Source: Couchioplanes caeruleus
GTDB lineage: Bacteria; Actinomycetota; Actinomycetes; Mycobacteriales; Micromonosporaceae
DNA length: 64,000 nt
Assembly (NCBI RefSeq): GCF_023499255.1
Contig: NZ_CP092183.1
Coordinates: 5,948,501-6,012,500 of the forward strand
Reading direction: 5' to 3'
In this document: positions 51,584 through 60,799 of the stretch, piece by piece
Position numbering within the stretch: the stretch's first letter is position 1
Layout of the letters: every line of letters begins with the position of its first letter
Notes under the pieces: generated by a model
Database searches by the model: none
Told to the model about the DNA's origin: nothing
Seen by the model: the letters and a program-made list of their open reading frames with translations, nothing else
Position numbers and translations under genes: made by a program

Positions 51584-52171
51584 GTGATCCCGCACCTCAT
51601 GATCATGGCTCTCGCCGCCCTGCCCGCGCCGGCCGGCGACGGCGTCACGATCGAGAAGGTGAAGGTCAACGGCTCCGGCTGCCGGCCGGACACCGTCGCG
51701 GTCGCGCTCTCGGCCGACCGCACGGCCTTCACCGTGATCTACAGCGACTACCTCGCCCGGGCCGGCGCGGGCGGCAAGACCAAGGACCAGCGGCGCACCT
51801 GCGGCATCACCGTACGGCTCGGCGTGCCGGGGACCATGGCGTACGCGATCACGGCCGTCGACCACCGCGGCTTCGCGCACCTCGAGGCCGGCGCCTCGGC
51901 GACCCTGTCGGCGCGCTACCACTTCACGGGCGCGGGCGCGCCGGCGTACACGACGCACGCGTTCGCAGCCGGCCTCGACGACTCCTGGCAGGTCACCGAG
52001 CCGGCCGGCAGCCCGGCGATGTTCAGCCCCTGCGGCGGGAGCACGGTGGACATCGACACCGAACTGCGCGCGCAGGCGGACCGGGCCGACGCGGCGACCA
52101 GCTACATCACCATGGACTCCACCGACGGCGCGGTCGGCGAGACGTACCGGCTCACCTATCGAGCCTGCTAG
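51584..52171 (+). CDS. DUF4360-like exported protein
   Basis: This 195-aa protein has a short hydrophobic leader (IPHLMIMALAALPAPAGDG), then a beta-rich domain with six Cys, opening VTIEKVKVNGSGCRPDTVAV and containing SADRTAFTVIYSDYLARAG and RRTCGITVRLGVPG. That pattern matches DUF4360, a secreted family of unknown function common in actinobacteria and fungi. GGAAGGAAACC precedes the GTG start. It diverges from the cellulase gene across 169 nt containing the CebR box, and may share that control. Confidence 0.85.
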   Translation: MIPHLMIMALAALPAPAGDGVTIEKVKVNGSGCRPDTVAVALSADRTAFTVIYSDYLARAGAGGKTKDQRRTCGITVRLGVPGTMAYAITAVDHRGFAHLEAGASATLSARYHFTGAGAPAYTTHAFAAGLDDSWQVTEPAGSPAMFSPCGGSTVDIDTELRAQADRADAATSYITMDSTDGAVGETYRLTYRAC

Positions 52172-52707
52172 CGGCCGCAAGCCGGGCGCGTGCTCTCCAC
52201 CCACGTGGTCGCGTCGAGGGCTACCGGCGAGACGGTACGCGGTTGCTCGTCCTCCGGCTCCACGCTGACGGAGGCATCAAGAGAACCGGATTGTCCCGCG
52301 CCACAGGCCCAGTCGACCACCACGTCGAGCGGCAACGCCGTGCCCGGCCCGATCTGGCGTTCCCGCTCGGGGCTGCGGACGGTGACGCCCGGCTGGTCGA
52401 CGCGCACGGCTCGGACGTCGACCATGCCCGGCCCGGCGTTGACGACCGTCACCTGGGCGTCGAGGCGTACCCGCCGCCGCTTCCCGTCCACGGTGAGCGC
52501 GCCGGACTCCGCGAAGAGCACCAACGAGACCTTCGACTTGTCCTGTTCCACCGACTCCACCAACGGCCGGACCCGCCAGGCGTACGTCGCGACGCCGCCC
52601 AGCAGCACGCCGGCCACCAGCGACCCCACCACGACCGGGACCAGCCCGCGCACGGTGGCGGGCCGGCGTCGAACGCGGTCCGGAGCCGGCCGGTCCAGAT
52701 CGATCAC
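52168..52707 (-). CDS. Membrane-anchored protein with Ig-like extracellular part, unknown function
   Basis: The product is 179 aa. An Arg-rich N-terminus leads to a TM helix at about 22-43 (VPVVVGSLVAGVLLGGVATY). The outer part (about 60-179) is beta-rich (ARRVRLDAQVTVVNAGPG-like strands) and has two Cys (VDWACGAGQ and RPACGR), suggesting a disulphide-bonded Ig-like fold. GGGGGGA precedes the GTG start. It overlaps the DUF4360 gene end by 4 nt in the convergent direction. No family is recognised. Confidence 0.72.
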   Translation of the reverse strand: MIDLDRPAPDRVRRRPATVRGLVPVVVGSLVAGVLLGGVATYAWRVRPLVESVEQDKSKVSLVLFAESGALTVDGKRRRVRLDAQVTVVNAGPGMVDVRAVRVDQPGVTVRSPERERQIGPGTALPLDVVVDWACGAGQSGSLDASVSVEPEDEQPRTVSPVALDATTWVESTRPACGR

Positions 52708-52761
52708 TGCTCATCCCCCCTGGTGTCCTGACGGTACTGGAGTCCGGGCCGTGGTGATCGA

Positions 52762-52801
52762 TTCGGGACGTTGGTCCCGTCCGGTTGGGGACCTCGGGCA
52801 C
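52762..52801 (+). promoter_or_regulatory. DosR/DevR-like boxes upstream of narG
   Basis: TTCGGGACGTTGGTCCCGTC (52762-52781) contains GGGAC-n4-GTCCC, matching the core spacing of the DosR box. A weaker copy, GGGACCTCGGGCAC (52788-52801), is centred 23 bp away, about two helix turns. They lie 97-136 nt upstream of the narG start, a normal activator position. Confidence 0.65.
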
Positions 52802-52897
52802 CTGAAACCGGGGGTGCGATCGACAAGCCTGGTGGGGTGCCGCGCCACCGTGGGGCACCGGCGGCCCCGGCCGCCGCACCCGACGCGAAGGATCACC

Positions 52898-55800
52898 GTG
52901 TCAGCACTGGACGACACCCGGCCACCAGCCACGGACAGCCTTCCCGGTACGGCCCCGCTGCTGGCGGCCCGCCGCTTCCTGACCCGGGAGACCGTCGGCG
53001 ACCACGGGCGCACGCTGCACCAGGTGAGCGGCAACGAATGGGACGCGTTCTACCGTGACCGCTGGAAGTACGACAAGGTGGTCCGCTCCACGCACGGCGT
53101 GAACTGCACCGGCTCGTGTTCCTGGAACGTGTTCGTCAAGGACGGGCTGATCACCTGGGAGCACCAGGCCACCGACTACCCGACGACCGGGCCGGACGCC
53201 CCGGACTACGAGCCGCGAGGGTGCCCGCGCGGCGCCTCGTTCTCCTGGTACGAGTACTCGCCGTCGCGCGTGCGGCACCCGTACGTGCGTGGGGTCCTGG
53301 CCGAGATGTTCCGGGAGGCGCGGCACCGCCTGGGCGACCCGGTGCTCGCGTGGGCCGAGATCGTCGAGACGCCGCTGAAGGCGGCGGCCTACAAGGCGCA
53401 GCGCGGCCGCGGCGGCTTCGTCCGGGCGAGCTGGGACGAGGCGATCGAGATGACGGCCGCCGCGCACGTCTACACGACGAAGACGTACGGGCCGGACCGG
53501 GTGGTCGGGTTCTCGCCGATCCCCGCGATGTCGATGGCCTCGTTCGCGGCCGGCACCCGTTACCACGCGCTGCTCGGCGGCACGCTGCTCAGCTTCTACG
53601 ACTGGTACGCCGACCTGCCCGTCGCCTCCCCGCAGATCTGGGGCGACCAGACCGACGTGCCCGAGGCCGGCGACTGGTGGAACGCCACATACCTGATGAT
53701 GTGGGGCTCGAACATCCCGGTGACCCGTACGCCGGACGCGCACTTCCTCGCCGAGGCCCGCTACAAGGGCACGAAGGTCGTCGCGGTCAGCCCCGACTAC
53801 GCCGACAACGTGAAGTTCGCCGACGACTGGCTGGCCCCGCACCCGGGCACCGACGGCGCGCTCGCGATGGCGATGGGCCACGTGGTGCTCACCGAGTTCT
53901 TCCGGGACCGGCAGGTGCCGTACTTCACCGACTACGTGCGCCGCTTCACCGACCTGCCGTTCCTGGTCACCGTCGAGGACGGCAGGGCAGGCCGGTTCCT
54001 GACCGCCGCCGACCTCGGTTCCGCCACCGAGGACGGCGGCGAGCACAAGACCGTGCTGATCGACGAGCGGACCGGCGAGCCGGTCGTGCCCAACGGCTCG
54101 CTCGGATTCCGGTACGGCGAGCCCGGCCGCTGGAACCTCGACCTCGGCGACGTGGTGCCCGCCCTGGGCATCGACTCGGACGAGACCGCGGAGGTCGACC
54201 TCGCCCGGTTCGACGTCGGCGACACCGAGGGCGGCTCCACCGTGCGCCGCGGCGTCCGCGTCCGGCGCATCGGCGGCCACCTCGTCACCACCGTGTTCGA
54301 CCTGCTCCTGGCCCAGTACGGCGTGCGCCGCGGCGAGCTGCCCGGCGAGTGGCCCACCGGCTACGACGACGCGGAGTCGCCCAACACCCCGGCGTGGCAG
54401 GAGCGGATCACCGGCGTACCGGCCGCGCTCGCCACCCGGATCGGCCGCGAGTTCGCCCGCAACGCCGAGCGCAGCCGGGGCCGCTCGATGATCGTGCTGG
54501 GCGCCGGCGCGAACCAGTGGTTCCACTCCGACATGACGTACCGGGCGTTCATCGCGCTGGTCACGCTCACCGGCTGCCAGGGCGTCAACGGCGGCGGCTG
54601 GGCGCACTACGTCGGGCAGGAGAAGGCCCGCCCGGTCACCGGCCAGCAGCACCTGTCGTTCGCCTTCGACTGGCAGCGGCCGATGCGGCACCAGGCCAGC
54701 ACCCCGTTCTGGTACCTGCACACCGACCAGTGGCGCTACGAGCGGGTCCCCGCCGACGAACTGTCGTCGCCGCTGGGCACCGGCCGGTTCGCCGGGATGG
54801 CGTTCGCCGACACGGTCGCGGCCGCCCAGCGGATGGGCTGGACGCCCGGCCACCCCTTCTTCAACCGCAACCCCCTCGATCTCGCCGATGACGCGCGGGC
54901 GGCGGGTGTGCCCGTGGCGGAGTACGTCGTGGACTCCCTGAAGGACGGCACGCTGACGACCGTCGCGGAGGACCCGGACGACCCGGCGAACTTCCCCCGC
55001 TGCCTCACGCTGTGGCGCTGCAACCTGCTCGGCTCGTCCGGCAAGGGCAACGAGTACTTCATGCGGCATCTGCTCGGCGTCGAGGGGTCCGCCACCGCCG
55101 ACGAGTGCGACCCGGACCACCGGCCGCGCGACGTGGCGTGGCGCGACGACGCCCCGACCGGCAAGGTCGACCTGCTCACCGCGATCGACTTCCGGATGAC
55201 CAACACCGGCCTGCACGCCGACGTGGTCCTGCCGGCCGCGACCTGGTACGAGAAGCACGACATCTCCACCACCGACATGCACCCGTTCGTGCACGCGTTC
55301 AGCCCGGCCGTGGAGCCGCCCGGCGACGCGCACACCGACTACGACGCGTTCCTCGCCCTGGCCGACAAGGTCAGCGAGCTGGCCGTGGACCACCTCGGCG
55401 TCCGCCACGACGTGCTCGCCGCGCCGCTGCAGCACGACACCCCGGACGAACTCGCCACCCCCGGCGGCCGGGTGCGGGACTGGAAGGCCGGCGAGTGTGA
55501 GCCCGTGCCCGGGCGGACCATGCCCAAGCTCATCGAGGTCGAACGCGACTACACGCAGATCGGCCGGAAGATGCGCACGGTCGGCCCACTGCTCGACAAG
55601 GTGGGCACCACGACGAAGGCGATCACCGTCGACGTCACACCGGAGATCGAGTACCTCAAGCACCAGAACGGCGTGATCGACGGGCGCCCCTCGCTGGCGA
55701 CCGCCGACCGCATGTGCGAGGCGATCCTCACGCTGTCGGGCACCACCAACGGACGGGTGGCCGCGGCCGGGTTCGCCGAGCTGGAAGCCCGTACCGGGCA

Positions 55801-56557
55801 GCCGTTCAAGGACCTGATCGAGGGCCACGAGCACGACCGGATCACGTACGCGCAGACGCAGGACGCGCCGCAGCCGGTGTTCACCAGCCCGGAGTGGTCC
55901 GGCTCGGAGAAGGGCGGCCGGCGGTACTCGCCGTTCACGCTCAACGTGGAGCGGCTCAAGCCCTGGCACACCGTCACCGGCCGGCAGCACTTCTTCGTCG
56001 AGCACGACTGGGTGGCCGAACTGGGCGAGCAGCTGCCGGCGTTCCGGCCGCCGCTGAACATGGCCCGGCACTTCGGCAGGCCCGGCGACGCCGTCGACGG
56101 CGGGGTGACCGTCCGGTTCCTCACCCCGCACGCGAAGTGGTCCGTCCACTCGATGTACCACGACAACGAGCTGATGCTGGCGCTGTCCCGCGGCGGCCCG
56201 GTGATCTGGATGAGCCTCGAGGACGCCGCGAAGATCGGCGTACGCGACAACGACTGGATCGAGGCCCACAACCGCAACGGCGTGGTCGTCGCGCGGGCCG
56301 TGGTCAGCCACCGGATGCCCGAGGGCACGGTGTTCCAGTACCACTCCCCCGAGCGCACGGTGAACGTCCCGAAGGCCGAGAAGTCGCGCCGGCGCGGCGG
56401 CTACCACAACTCGATGACGCGGCTGCTCATCAAGCCCACGCACCTGGCCGGCGGGCACGCCCAACTCACGTACGCCTTCAACTACTACGGCCCGATCGGC
56501 AGCCAGCGCGACGAGATCACCGTGATCCGCCGCCGGACCCAGGAAGTGGAGTACTGA
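52898..56557 (+). CDS. narG: Respiratory nitrate reductase alpha subunit
   Basis: The 1219-aa length matches NarG. The FS0 iron-sulphur motif is visible in THGVNCTGSCSWNVFVKDG (His and Cys ligands, with the final Cys in EPRGCPRGASFSW). The molybdenum region includes FYDWYADLPVASPQIWGDQT, with the Asp ligand near here, and MMWGSNIPVTRTPDAHF. The subunit binds bis-MGD and reduces nitrate to nitrite on the cytoplasmic face of the membrane. It heads narGHJI with ATGA-type overlaps. The GTG start is preceded by AAGGA at 6 nt; the frame is open far upstream but has no better start. DosR-like boxes upstream suggest hypoxic induction. Confidence 0.97.
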   Translation: MSALDDTRPPATDSLPGTAPLLAARRFLTRETVGDHGRTLHQVSGNEWDAFYRDRWKYDKVVRSTHGVNCTGSCSWNVFVKDGLITWEHQATDYPTTGPDAPDYEPRGCPRGASFSWYEYSPSRVRHPYVRGVLAEMFREARHRLGDPVLAWAEIVETPLKAAAYKAQRGRGGFVRASWDEAIEMTAAAHVYTTKTYGPDRVVGFSPIPAMSMASFAAGTRYHALLGGTLLSFYDWYADLPVASPQIWGDQTDVPEAGDWWNATYLMMWGSNIPVTRTPDAHFLAEARYKGTKVVAVSPDYADNVKFADDWLAPHPGTDGALAMAMGHVVLTEFFRDRQVPYFTDYVRRFTDLPFLVTVEDGRAGRFLTAADLGSATEDGGEHKTVLIDERTGEPVVPNGSLGFRYGEPGRWNLDLGDVVPALGIDSDETAEVDLARFDVGDTEGGSTVRRGVRVRRIGGHLVTTVFDLLLAQYGVRRGELPGEWPTGYDDAESPNTPAWQERITGVPAALATRIGREFARNAERSRGRSMIVLGAGANQWFHSDMTYRAFIALVTLTGCQGVNGGGWAHYVGQEKARPVTGQQHLSFAFDWQRPMRHQASTPFWYLHTDQWRYERVPADELSSPLGTGRFAGMAFADTVAAAQRMGWTPGHPFFNRNPLDLADDARAAGVPVAEYVVDSLKDGTLTTVAEDPDDPANFPRCLTLWRCNLLGSSGKGNEYFMRHLLGVEGSATADECDPDHRPRDVAWRDDAPTGKVDLLTAIDFRMTNTGLHADVVLPAATWYEKHDISTTDMHPFVHAFSPAVEPPGDAHTDYDAFLALADKVSELAVDHLGVRHDVLAAPLQHDTPDELATPGGRVRDWKAGECEPVPGRTMPKLIEVERDYTQIGRKMRTVGPLLDKVGTTTKAITVDVTPEIEYLKHQNGVIDGRPSLATADRMCEAILTLSGTTNGRVAAAGFAELEARTGQPFKDLIEGHEHDRITYAQTQDAPQPVFTSPEWSGSEKGGRRYSPFTLNVERLKPWHTVTGRQHFFVEHDWVAELGEQLPAFRPPLNMARHFGRPGDAVDGGVTVRFLTPHAKWSVHSMYHDNELMLALSRGGPVIWMSLEDAAKIGVRDNDWIEAHNRNGVVVARAVVSHRMPEGTVFQYHSPERTVNVPKAEKSRRRGGYHNSMTRLLIKPTHLAGGHAQLTYAFNYYGPIGSQRDEITVIRRRTQEVEY

Positions 56558-58065
56558 TGCGGATCCGCGCGCAGGTCGCCATGGTGATGAACCTCGACAA
56601 GTGCATCGGCTGCCACACCTGCTCGGTGACGTGCAAGCAGACCTGGACCAACCGGGAGGGCACCGAGTACGTCTGGTTCAACAACGTCGAGACCAAGCCG
56701 GGCATCGGCTACCCGAAGCACTACGAGGACCAGGAGCGCTGGAAGGGCGGCTGGAAGCTCGACGGCAAGGGGCGCCTGGTGCTGCGCTCCGGCGGCCGGG
56801 CCAAGCGGCTCAGCCGGATCTTCGCCAACCCGGACCTGCCGGGCATCGACGACTACTACGAGCCCGCCACGTTCGACAAGGACATCCTCGTCAACGCGCC
56901 GGCCGGGCTCACCGACACCCCGGTGAAGCGCCCGCACTCCGCGCTCACCGGCGAGCCGATGGCCGTCACCTGGGGCGCCAACTGGGAGGACTCGCTCGGC
57001 GGGCAGTCCGGTCAGGACGACCCGAACCTGGCCCGGATGGCCACGAAGGTGAAGTTCGAGTTCGAGAAGACCTTCATGTTCCACCTGCCGCGCATCTGCG
57101 AGCACTGCCTCAACCCCGCGTGCGTCTCCGCCTGCCCCTCCGGCGCGATGTACAAGCGCGAGGAGGACGGCATCGTGCTGGTCGACCAGGACCGGTGCCG
57201 GGGGTGGCGGATGTGCGTGTCGGCGTGCCCGTACAAGAAGGTCTACGTCAACCACGCCACCGGCAAGGCGGAGAAGTGCACGTTCTGCTTCCCGCGCATC
57301 GAGGCCGGGCAGCCGACCGTCTGCTCGGAGACCTGCGTCGGCCGGCTGCGCTACCTCGGCATCGTCCTGTACGACGAGGACGCGGTGCTCGCCGCCGCCT
57401 CGGTCGAGAACGAGCACGACCTGCTCGACGCGCAGCGCGCGGTGTTCCTGGACCCGGACGACCCCGAGGTGGAACGGGCCGCCCGTGCGGCCGGCATGGC
57501 CGACGAGTGGATCGAGGCGGCGAAGCGCTCCCCGATCCGCAAGCTGATCAGCGAGTACCGGATCGCGCTGCCGCTGCACCCGGAATACCGCACGCTGCCG
57601 ATGGTCTGGTACGTGCCGCCGCTGTCGCCCGTGCTCGACGCGGCCGGGGCGGCCGGGCGCGACGACACGGACGCGGACGACGTCTTCCACACGATCCGTG
57701 AGCTGCGCATCCCGGTCGAGTACCTGGCCGAGCTGTTCACCGCGGGCGACACCGACGCGGTCGCCGGGGTGCTGATGAAGCTGGCCGCGATGCGCTCGTA
57801 CATGCGGGCCCGCACCCTCGACGGGACCGTCGCGCAGGAGCTGCTGGAGAGCATCGGGATGACCGGTGAGCAGGTCGAGGCCATGTACCGGCTGCTCGCC
57901 ATCGCCAAGTACGACGAGCGGTACGTGATCCCGGCCGCCCACGCCAAGGAGGCGGCGGCCCTGGACGCGCAGGCCGCCGGGTGCTCGCTGGACCGCGAGG
58001 GCGGCCCCGGCATGACGGAGGGCCCGCGCGGGCTCACCCTCACCCCGGTACGGGGCCGGCCATGA
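56557..58065 (+). CDS. narH: Respiratory nitrate reductase beta subunit
   Basis: This 502-aa protein has four iron-sulphur cluster motifs: CIGCHTCSVTCK (about 16-27), CEHCLNPACVSACPSG, CRGWRMCVSACP, in which Trp replaces a Cys as in the [3Fe-4S] cluster of NarH, and CTFCFPRIEAGQPTVCSETC. It passes electrons from NarI to NarG. Its ATG overlaps the last base of the narG stop codon. Confidence 0.97.
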   Translation: MRIRAQVAMVMNLDKCIGCHTCSVTCKQTWTNREGTEYVWFNNVETKPGIGYPKHYEDQERWKGGWKLDGKGRLVLRSGGRAKRLSRIFANPDLPGIDDYYEPATFDKDILVNAPAGLTDTPVKRPHSALTGEPMAVTWGANWEDSLGGQSGQDDPNLARMATKVKFEFEKTFMFHLPRICEHCLNPACVSACPSGAMYKREEDGIVLVDQDRCRGWRMCVSACPYKKVYVNHATGKAEKCTFCFPRIEAGQPTVCSETCVGRLRYLGIVLYDEDAVLAAASVENEHDLLDAQRAVFLDPDDPEVERAARAAGMADEWIEAAKRSPIRKLISEYRIALPLHPEYRTLPMVWYVPPLSPVLDAAGAAGRDDTDADDVFHTIRELRIPVEYLAELFTAGDTDAVAGVLMKLAAMRSYMRARTLDGTVAQELLESIGMTGEQVEAMYRLLAIAKYDERYVIPAAHAKEAAALDAQAAGCSLDREGGPGMTEGPRGLTLTPVRGRP

Positions 58066-58703
58066 GGTCCCGCGTCTTCGAGCTGGCCGCGCTGCTGCTC
58101 ACGTACCCCGACGACGACCTGCTCGCCGCCCGTGAGGAGCTGCGGGCGGCCGCCGCCCGCGTCGAGCCCGAGGGCGTCCGCGAGCAGTTCACCGCGTTCC
58201 TCGGCTGGCTGACGGAGACGCCGGCCATAGAGGCGCAGCGGCACTACGTGCAGACCTTCGACCTGCGCCGGCGCTCCGGGCTGTACCTCACGTACTACCT
58301 GCACGGCGACACCCGTAAGCGCGGGATGGCGCTGCTCGTGCTCAAGCAGCGGTACCGCGCCCACGGCCTGCGGCTGACCGGCGGCGAGCTGCCCGACCTG
58401 CTGCCCGTGGTGCTGGAGTTCGCCGCCACCGCCGGGCCCGGGGACGGCGAGGCGCCGCTGCGCCAGCACCGGCAGGGCCTCGAACTGCTGCGCGCCGCGC
58501 TGACCGAGGACGGCACGCCGTACCGGCATCTGCTGAACGCGGTCTGCTCGGTGCTGCCCGGGCTGACCGACGACGACCGGGCCGCCATCGCGGCGCTCGC
58601 CTCGGACGGGCCGCCGGTCGAGACGGTCGGCCTGGACAGCATCGGCGCCGGCCCCGATGTCACCCCGTATCCCACCTGCTCCCCCGCGGAGGCGTTCCGA
58701 TGA
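58062..58703 (+). CDS. narJ: Nitrate reductase molybdenum cofactor assembly chaperone
   Basis: The 213-aa product is all-helical and of the TorD/NarJ family, with VFELAALLLTYPDDDLLAA at the start and YVQTFDLRRRSGLYLTYYLH in the middle. NarJ binds apo-NarG and is needed for cofactor insertion; it is not part of the final enzyme. It overlaps narH and narI by 4 nt each. Confidence 0.95.
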   Translation: MRSRVFELAALLLTYPDDDLLAAREELRAAAARVEPEGVREQFTAFLGWLTETPAIEAQRHYVQTFDLRRRSGLYLTYYLHGDTRKRGMALLVLKQRYRAHGLRLTGGELPDLLPVVLEFAATAGPGDGEAPLRQHRQGLELLRAALTEDGTPYRHLLNAVCSVLPGLTDDDRAAIAALASDGPPVETVGLDSIGAGPDVTPYPTCSPAEAFR

Positions 58704-59446
58704 CCACCCTGCTCTGGGTCGTCCTGCCCTATGCCTGCCTCGCCGTCTTCGCCGCCGGGCACGTCTGGCGCTGGCGGCACGACCAGTTCGGCTGGACCAC
58801 CCGCACCAGCCAGCTGCTGGAGAGCCGGCTGCTGCGGCTCGGCTCCCCGCTGTTCCACCTCGGCGCCTTCGGCGTCATCGGCGGGCACGCCATGGGGCTG
58901 CTGGTCCCCGCGTCGCTCACCGAGCGGCTCGGCGTGCCGGAGCACGTGTACCACGTGGTGTCGGTCAGCGCCGGCACGGTCACCGGGGTCATGCTGGTGG
59001 CCGGGCTGGCCCTGCTGATCGCCCGCCGCTTCGTCAACGGCCGCGTCCGGCGGGTCACCACGACCATGGACAAGGTCCTGTACGCCTTCCTGGCCGCGAT
59101 GGTGGTGCTCGGCATGACCGCCACCGTGGGCAGGAACATGCTCGGCGGCGGCTACGACTACCGGGAGACGATCGCCGTCTGGTTCCGGGGGATCTTCTGG
59201 TTCCATCCGCGCACCGAGCTGATGACCGGAGCGCCGCTCGTGTACCAGCTCCACGCGCTCGGCGGGTTCCTGTTCCTCGCGCTGTGGCCGTTCACCCGGC
59301 TGGTGCACGTGTGGTCGGCGCCGATGGCGTACCTGTGGCGTCCGTACGTCGTCTACCGCACCCGCCGCCGGCCCGCACCCGCGCCGCAACCCGCGCCCGC
59401 CGCGGTCCGCGACGCCGGGCGCGACCCGGTGTCAACCGGGCACTGA
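58700..59446 (+). CDS. narI: Respiratory nitrate reductase gamma subunit (cytochrome b)
   Basis: This 248-aa membrane protein has five TM segments. Candidate haem-b His ligands appear in HLGAFGVIGGHAMGLL (two) and in VYQLHALGGFLFLALWPFTRLVHVW (split here as LHALGGF and TRLVHVW), matching NarI. It takes electrons from menaquinol and anchors NarGH. The Pro/Ala-rich tail after residue 225 is variable. It ends the narGHJI operon. Confidence 0.95.
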   Translation: MTTLLWVVLPYACLAVFAAGHVWRWRHDQFGWTTRTSQLLESRLLRLGSPLFHLGAFGVIGGHAMGLLVPASLTERLGVPEHVYHVVSVSAGTVTGVMLVAGLALLIARRFVNGRVRRVTTTMDKVLYAFLAAMVVLGMTATVGRNMLGGGYDYRETIAVWFRGIFWFHPRTELMTGAPLVYQLHALGGFLFLALWPFTRLVHVWSAPMAYLWRPYVVYRTRRRPAPAPQPAPAAVRDAGRDPVSTGH

Positions 59447-59449
59447 CCT

Positions 59450-59497
59450 GGGCCGACAGTCCGGGACGAGGTCCCTCCAGGCCGGGCCGAAGGTCCC
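59450..59497 (+). promoter_or_regulatory. Three DosR/DevR-like boxes upstream of narK
   Basis: Three related palindromes stand in tandem: GGGCCGACAGTCCG (59450-59463), GGGACGAGGTCCC (59463-59475, one base shorter in the spacer) and GGGCCGAAGGTCCC (59484-59497). They begin 3 nt after narI and end about 90 nt before narK. The same core occurs upstream of narG, so both transcripts should answer to one regulator. Confidence 0.65.
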
Positions 59498-59584
59498 TAC
59501 TGGCGGCGGCTCTGCTACCGCAGCCTGGACAGGAGCGTCCGGATCATCAGCCACCGGCCGCGACCAGCGAGACGTGGAGATGAC

Positions 59585-60793
59585 ATGACCACCACCCCAC
59601 AGTCGGCCACCGGCCGCGGCGGCAAGCCGGGCGTGATGCTCGCCCTGGCGACGATCGGCTTCGCGGTGAACTTCTGGGCCTGGGCGCTGCTCAGCCCGCT
59701 GGCCACGAAGTTCACCACCACACTGCACCTCAGCTCGTTCCAGCAGTCGCTGCTGGTGGCCGTACCGGTCGTGGTCGGCTCGCTCGGGCGCATCCCGATC
59801 GGCGCCCTGACCGACCGGTTCGGCGGCCGGATCATGTTCCCGCTGGTCTCGCTCTCCACCATCGTCCCGGTGCTGTACCTCGGCCTGTTCGGGCACAGCT
59901 CGCTGGCGGCGATCCTGGTCGGCGGCTTCTTCCTCGGCATCGGCGGCACCGCGTTCGCCGTCGGCGTGCCGTTCGTCAACGCCTGGTTCCCGCCCGAGCG
60001 GCGCGGCTTCGCCGTCGGCGTGTTCGGCATGGGCATGGGCGGCACCGCGATCAGCGCGCTCACCACGGTCAAGCTCATCAACGCGCACAGCCTGCAGACC
60101 CCGTTCCTGATCACCGCCGCGGTGCTGGCCCTCTACGCCGGGGTCGCGTGGCTGGTGCTGCGCGACGCGCCCGGCCGGGTCGTACCGTCGACCCCGCTCG
60201 CCGCCCGCCTGGCCGCCACCTCCCGGCTGCGCATCACCTGGCAGGCCGCCGCGCTGTACGCGGTCGCCTTCGGCGGGTACGTCGCCTTCTCCGTCTACCT
60301 CCCGGCCTACCTGAAGAACGCGTACGGGCTGACCCAGGCCGACGCCGCGAACCGGATGGCCGGCTTCGTCCTGCTCGCCGTGCTCCTGCGCCCGATCGGC
60401 GGCTGGCTCTCCGACCGCGTCCCGGCCAGCCGGGTGCTCGCCGGCGCGCTGGCCGTGGTGGTGCTGGGCGCCCTCGCGCAGTCCTTCACCCCGGGCCTGG
60501 CCCCGCTCGGCACGGTCGCGTTCCTGTCCATGGCCGCCGCGCTCGGCACCGGCAGCGGCGCCACCTTCGCCCTCGTCGCGCAGAAGGCCCCGGCGAACCA
60601 GGTGGGCTCGGTCACCGGCGTGGTCGGCGCGGCCGGCGGCCTCGGCGGTTTCGTCCCGCCGCTGGTCATGGGCTCCATCTACGGCAGCTACCACTCGTAC
60701 GCCCTCGGCCTGGTGCTGCTCGCCGTGGTGGCCGGCGCGGCGCTGCTGCTGAACCTCGTCTCGGTCGGCCGCCGCGACGCCGTGGCGGCCTGA
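59585..60793 (+). CDS. narK: MFS nitrate/nitrite transporter
   Basis: The 402-aa protein has 12 TM segments and the NNP-family signatures: RIPIGALTDRFGGRIMFPL in the first half and GTASGATFALV-like glycine-rich helices in both halves (GMGMGGTAISALTTVK and GSVTGVVGAAGGLGGFVPP). Such proteins import nitrate or exchange it for nitrite. Its position just after narI and its DosR-like promoter indicate service to the respiratory enzyme. A short GTGGAGATGAC stretch supplies the ribosome site before the ATG. Confidence 0.94.
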   Translation: MTTTPQSATGRGGKPGVMLALATIGFAVNFWAWALLSPLATKFTTTLHLSSFQQSLLVAVPVVVGSLGRIPIGALTDRFGGRIMFPLVSLSTIVPVLYLGLFGHSSLAAILVGGFFLGIGGTAFAVGVPFVNAWFPPERRGFAVGVFGMGMGGTAISALTTVKLINAHSLQTPFLITAAVLALYAGVAWLVLRDAPGRVVPSTPLAARLAATSRLRITWQAAALYAVAFGGYVAFSVYLPAYLKNAYGLTQADAANRMAGFVLLAVLLRPIGGWLSDRVPASRVLAGALAVVVLGALAQSFTPGLAPLGTVAFLSMAAALGTGSGATFALVAQKAPANQVGSVTGVVGAAGGLGGFVPPLVMGSIYGSYHSYALGLVLLAVVAGAALLLNLVSVGRRDAVAA

Positions 60794-60799
60794 GCCACC

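Noticed and set aside
52190..52897. In-frame extension of narG to the left
   Set aside because: It lies opposite a real minus-strand gene and across the DosR-like boxes, with no NarG-like sequence; the GTG at 52898 has a proper ribosome site.
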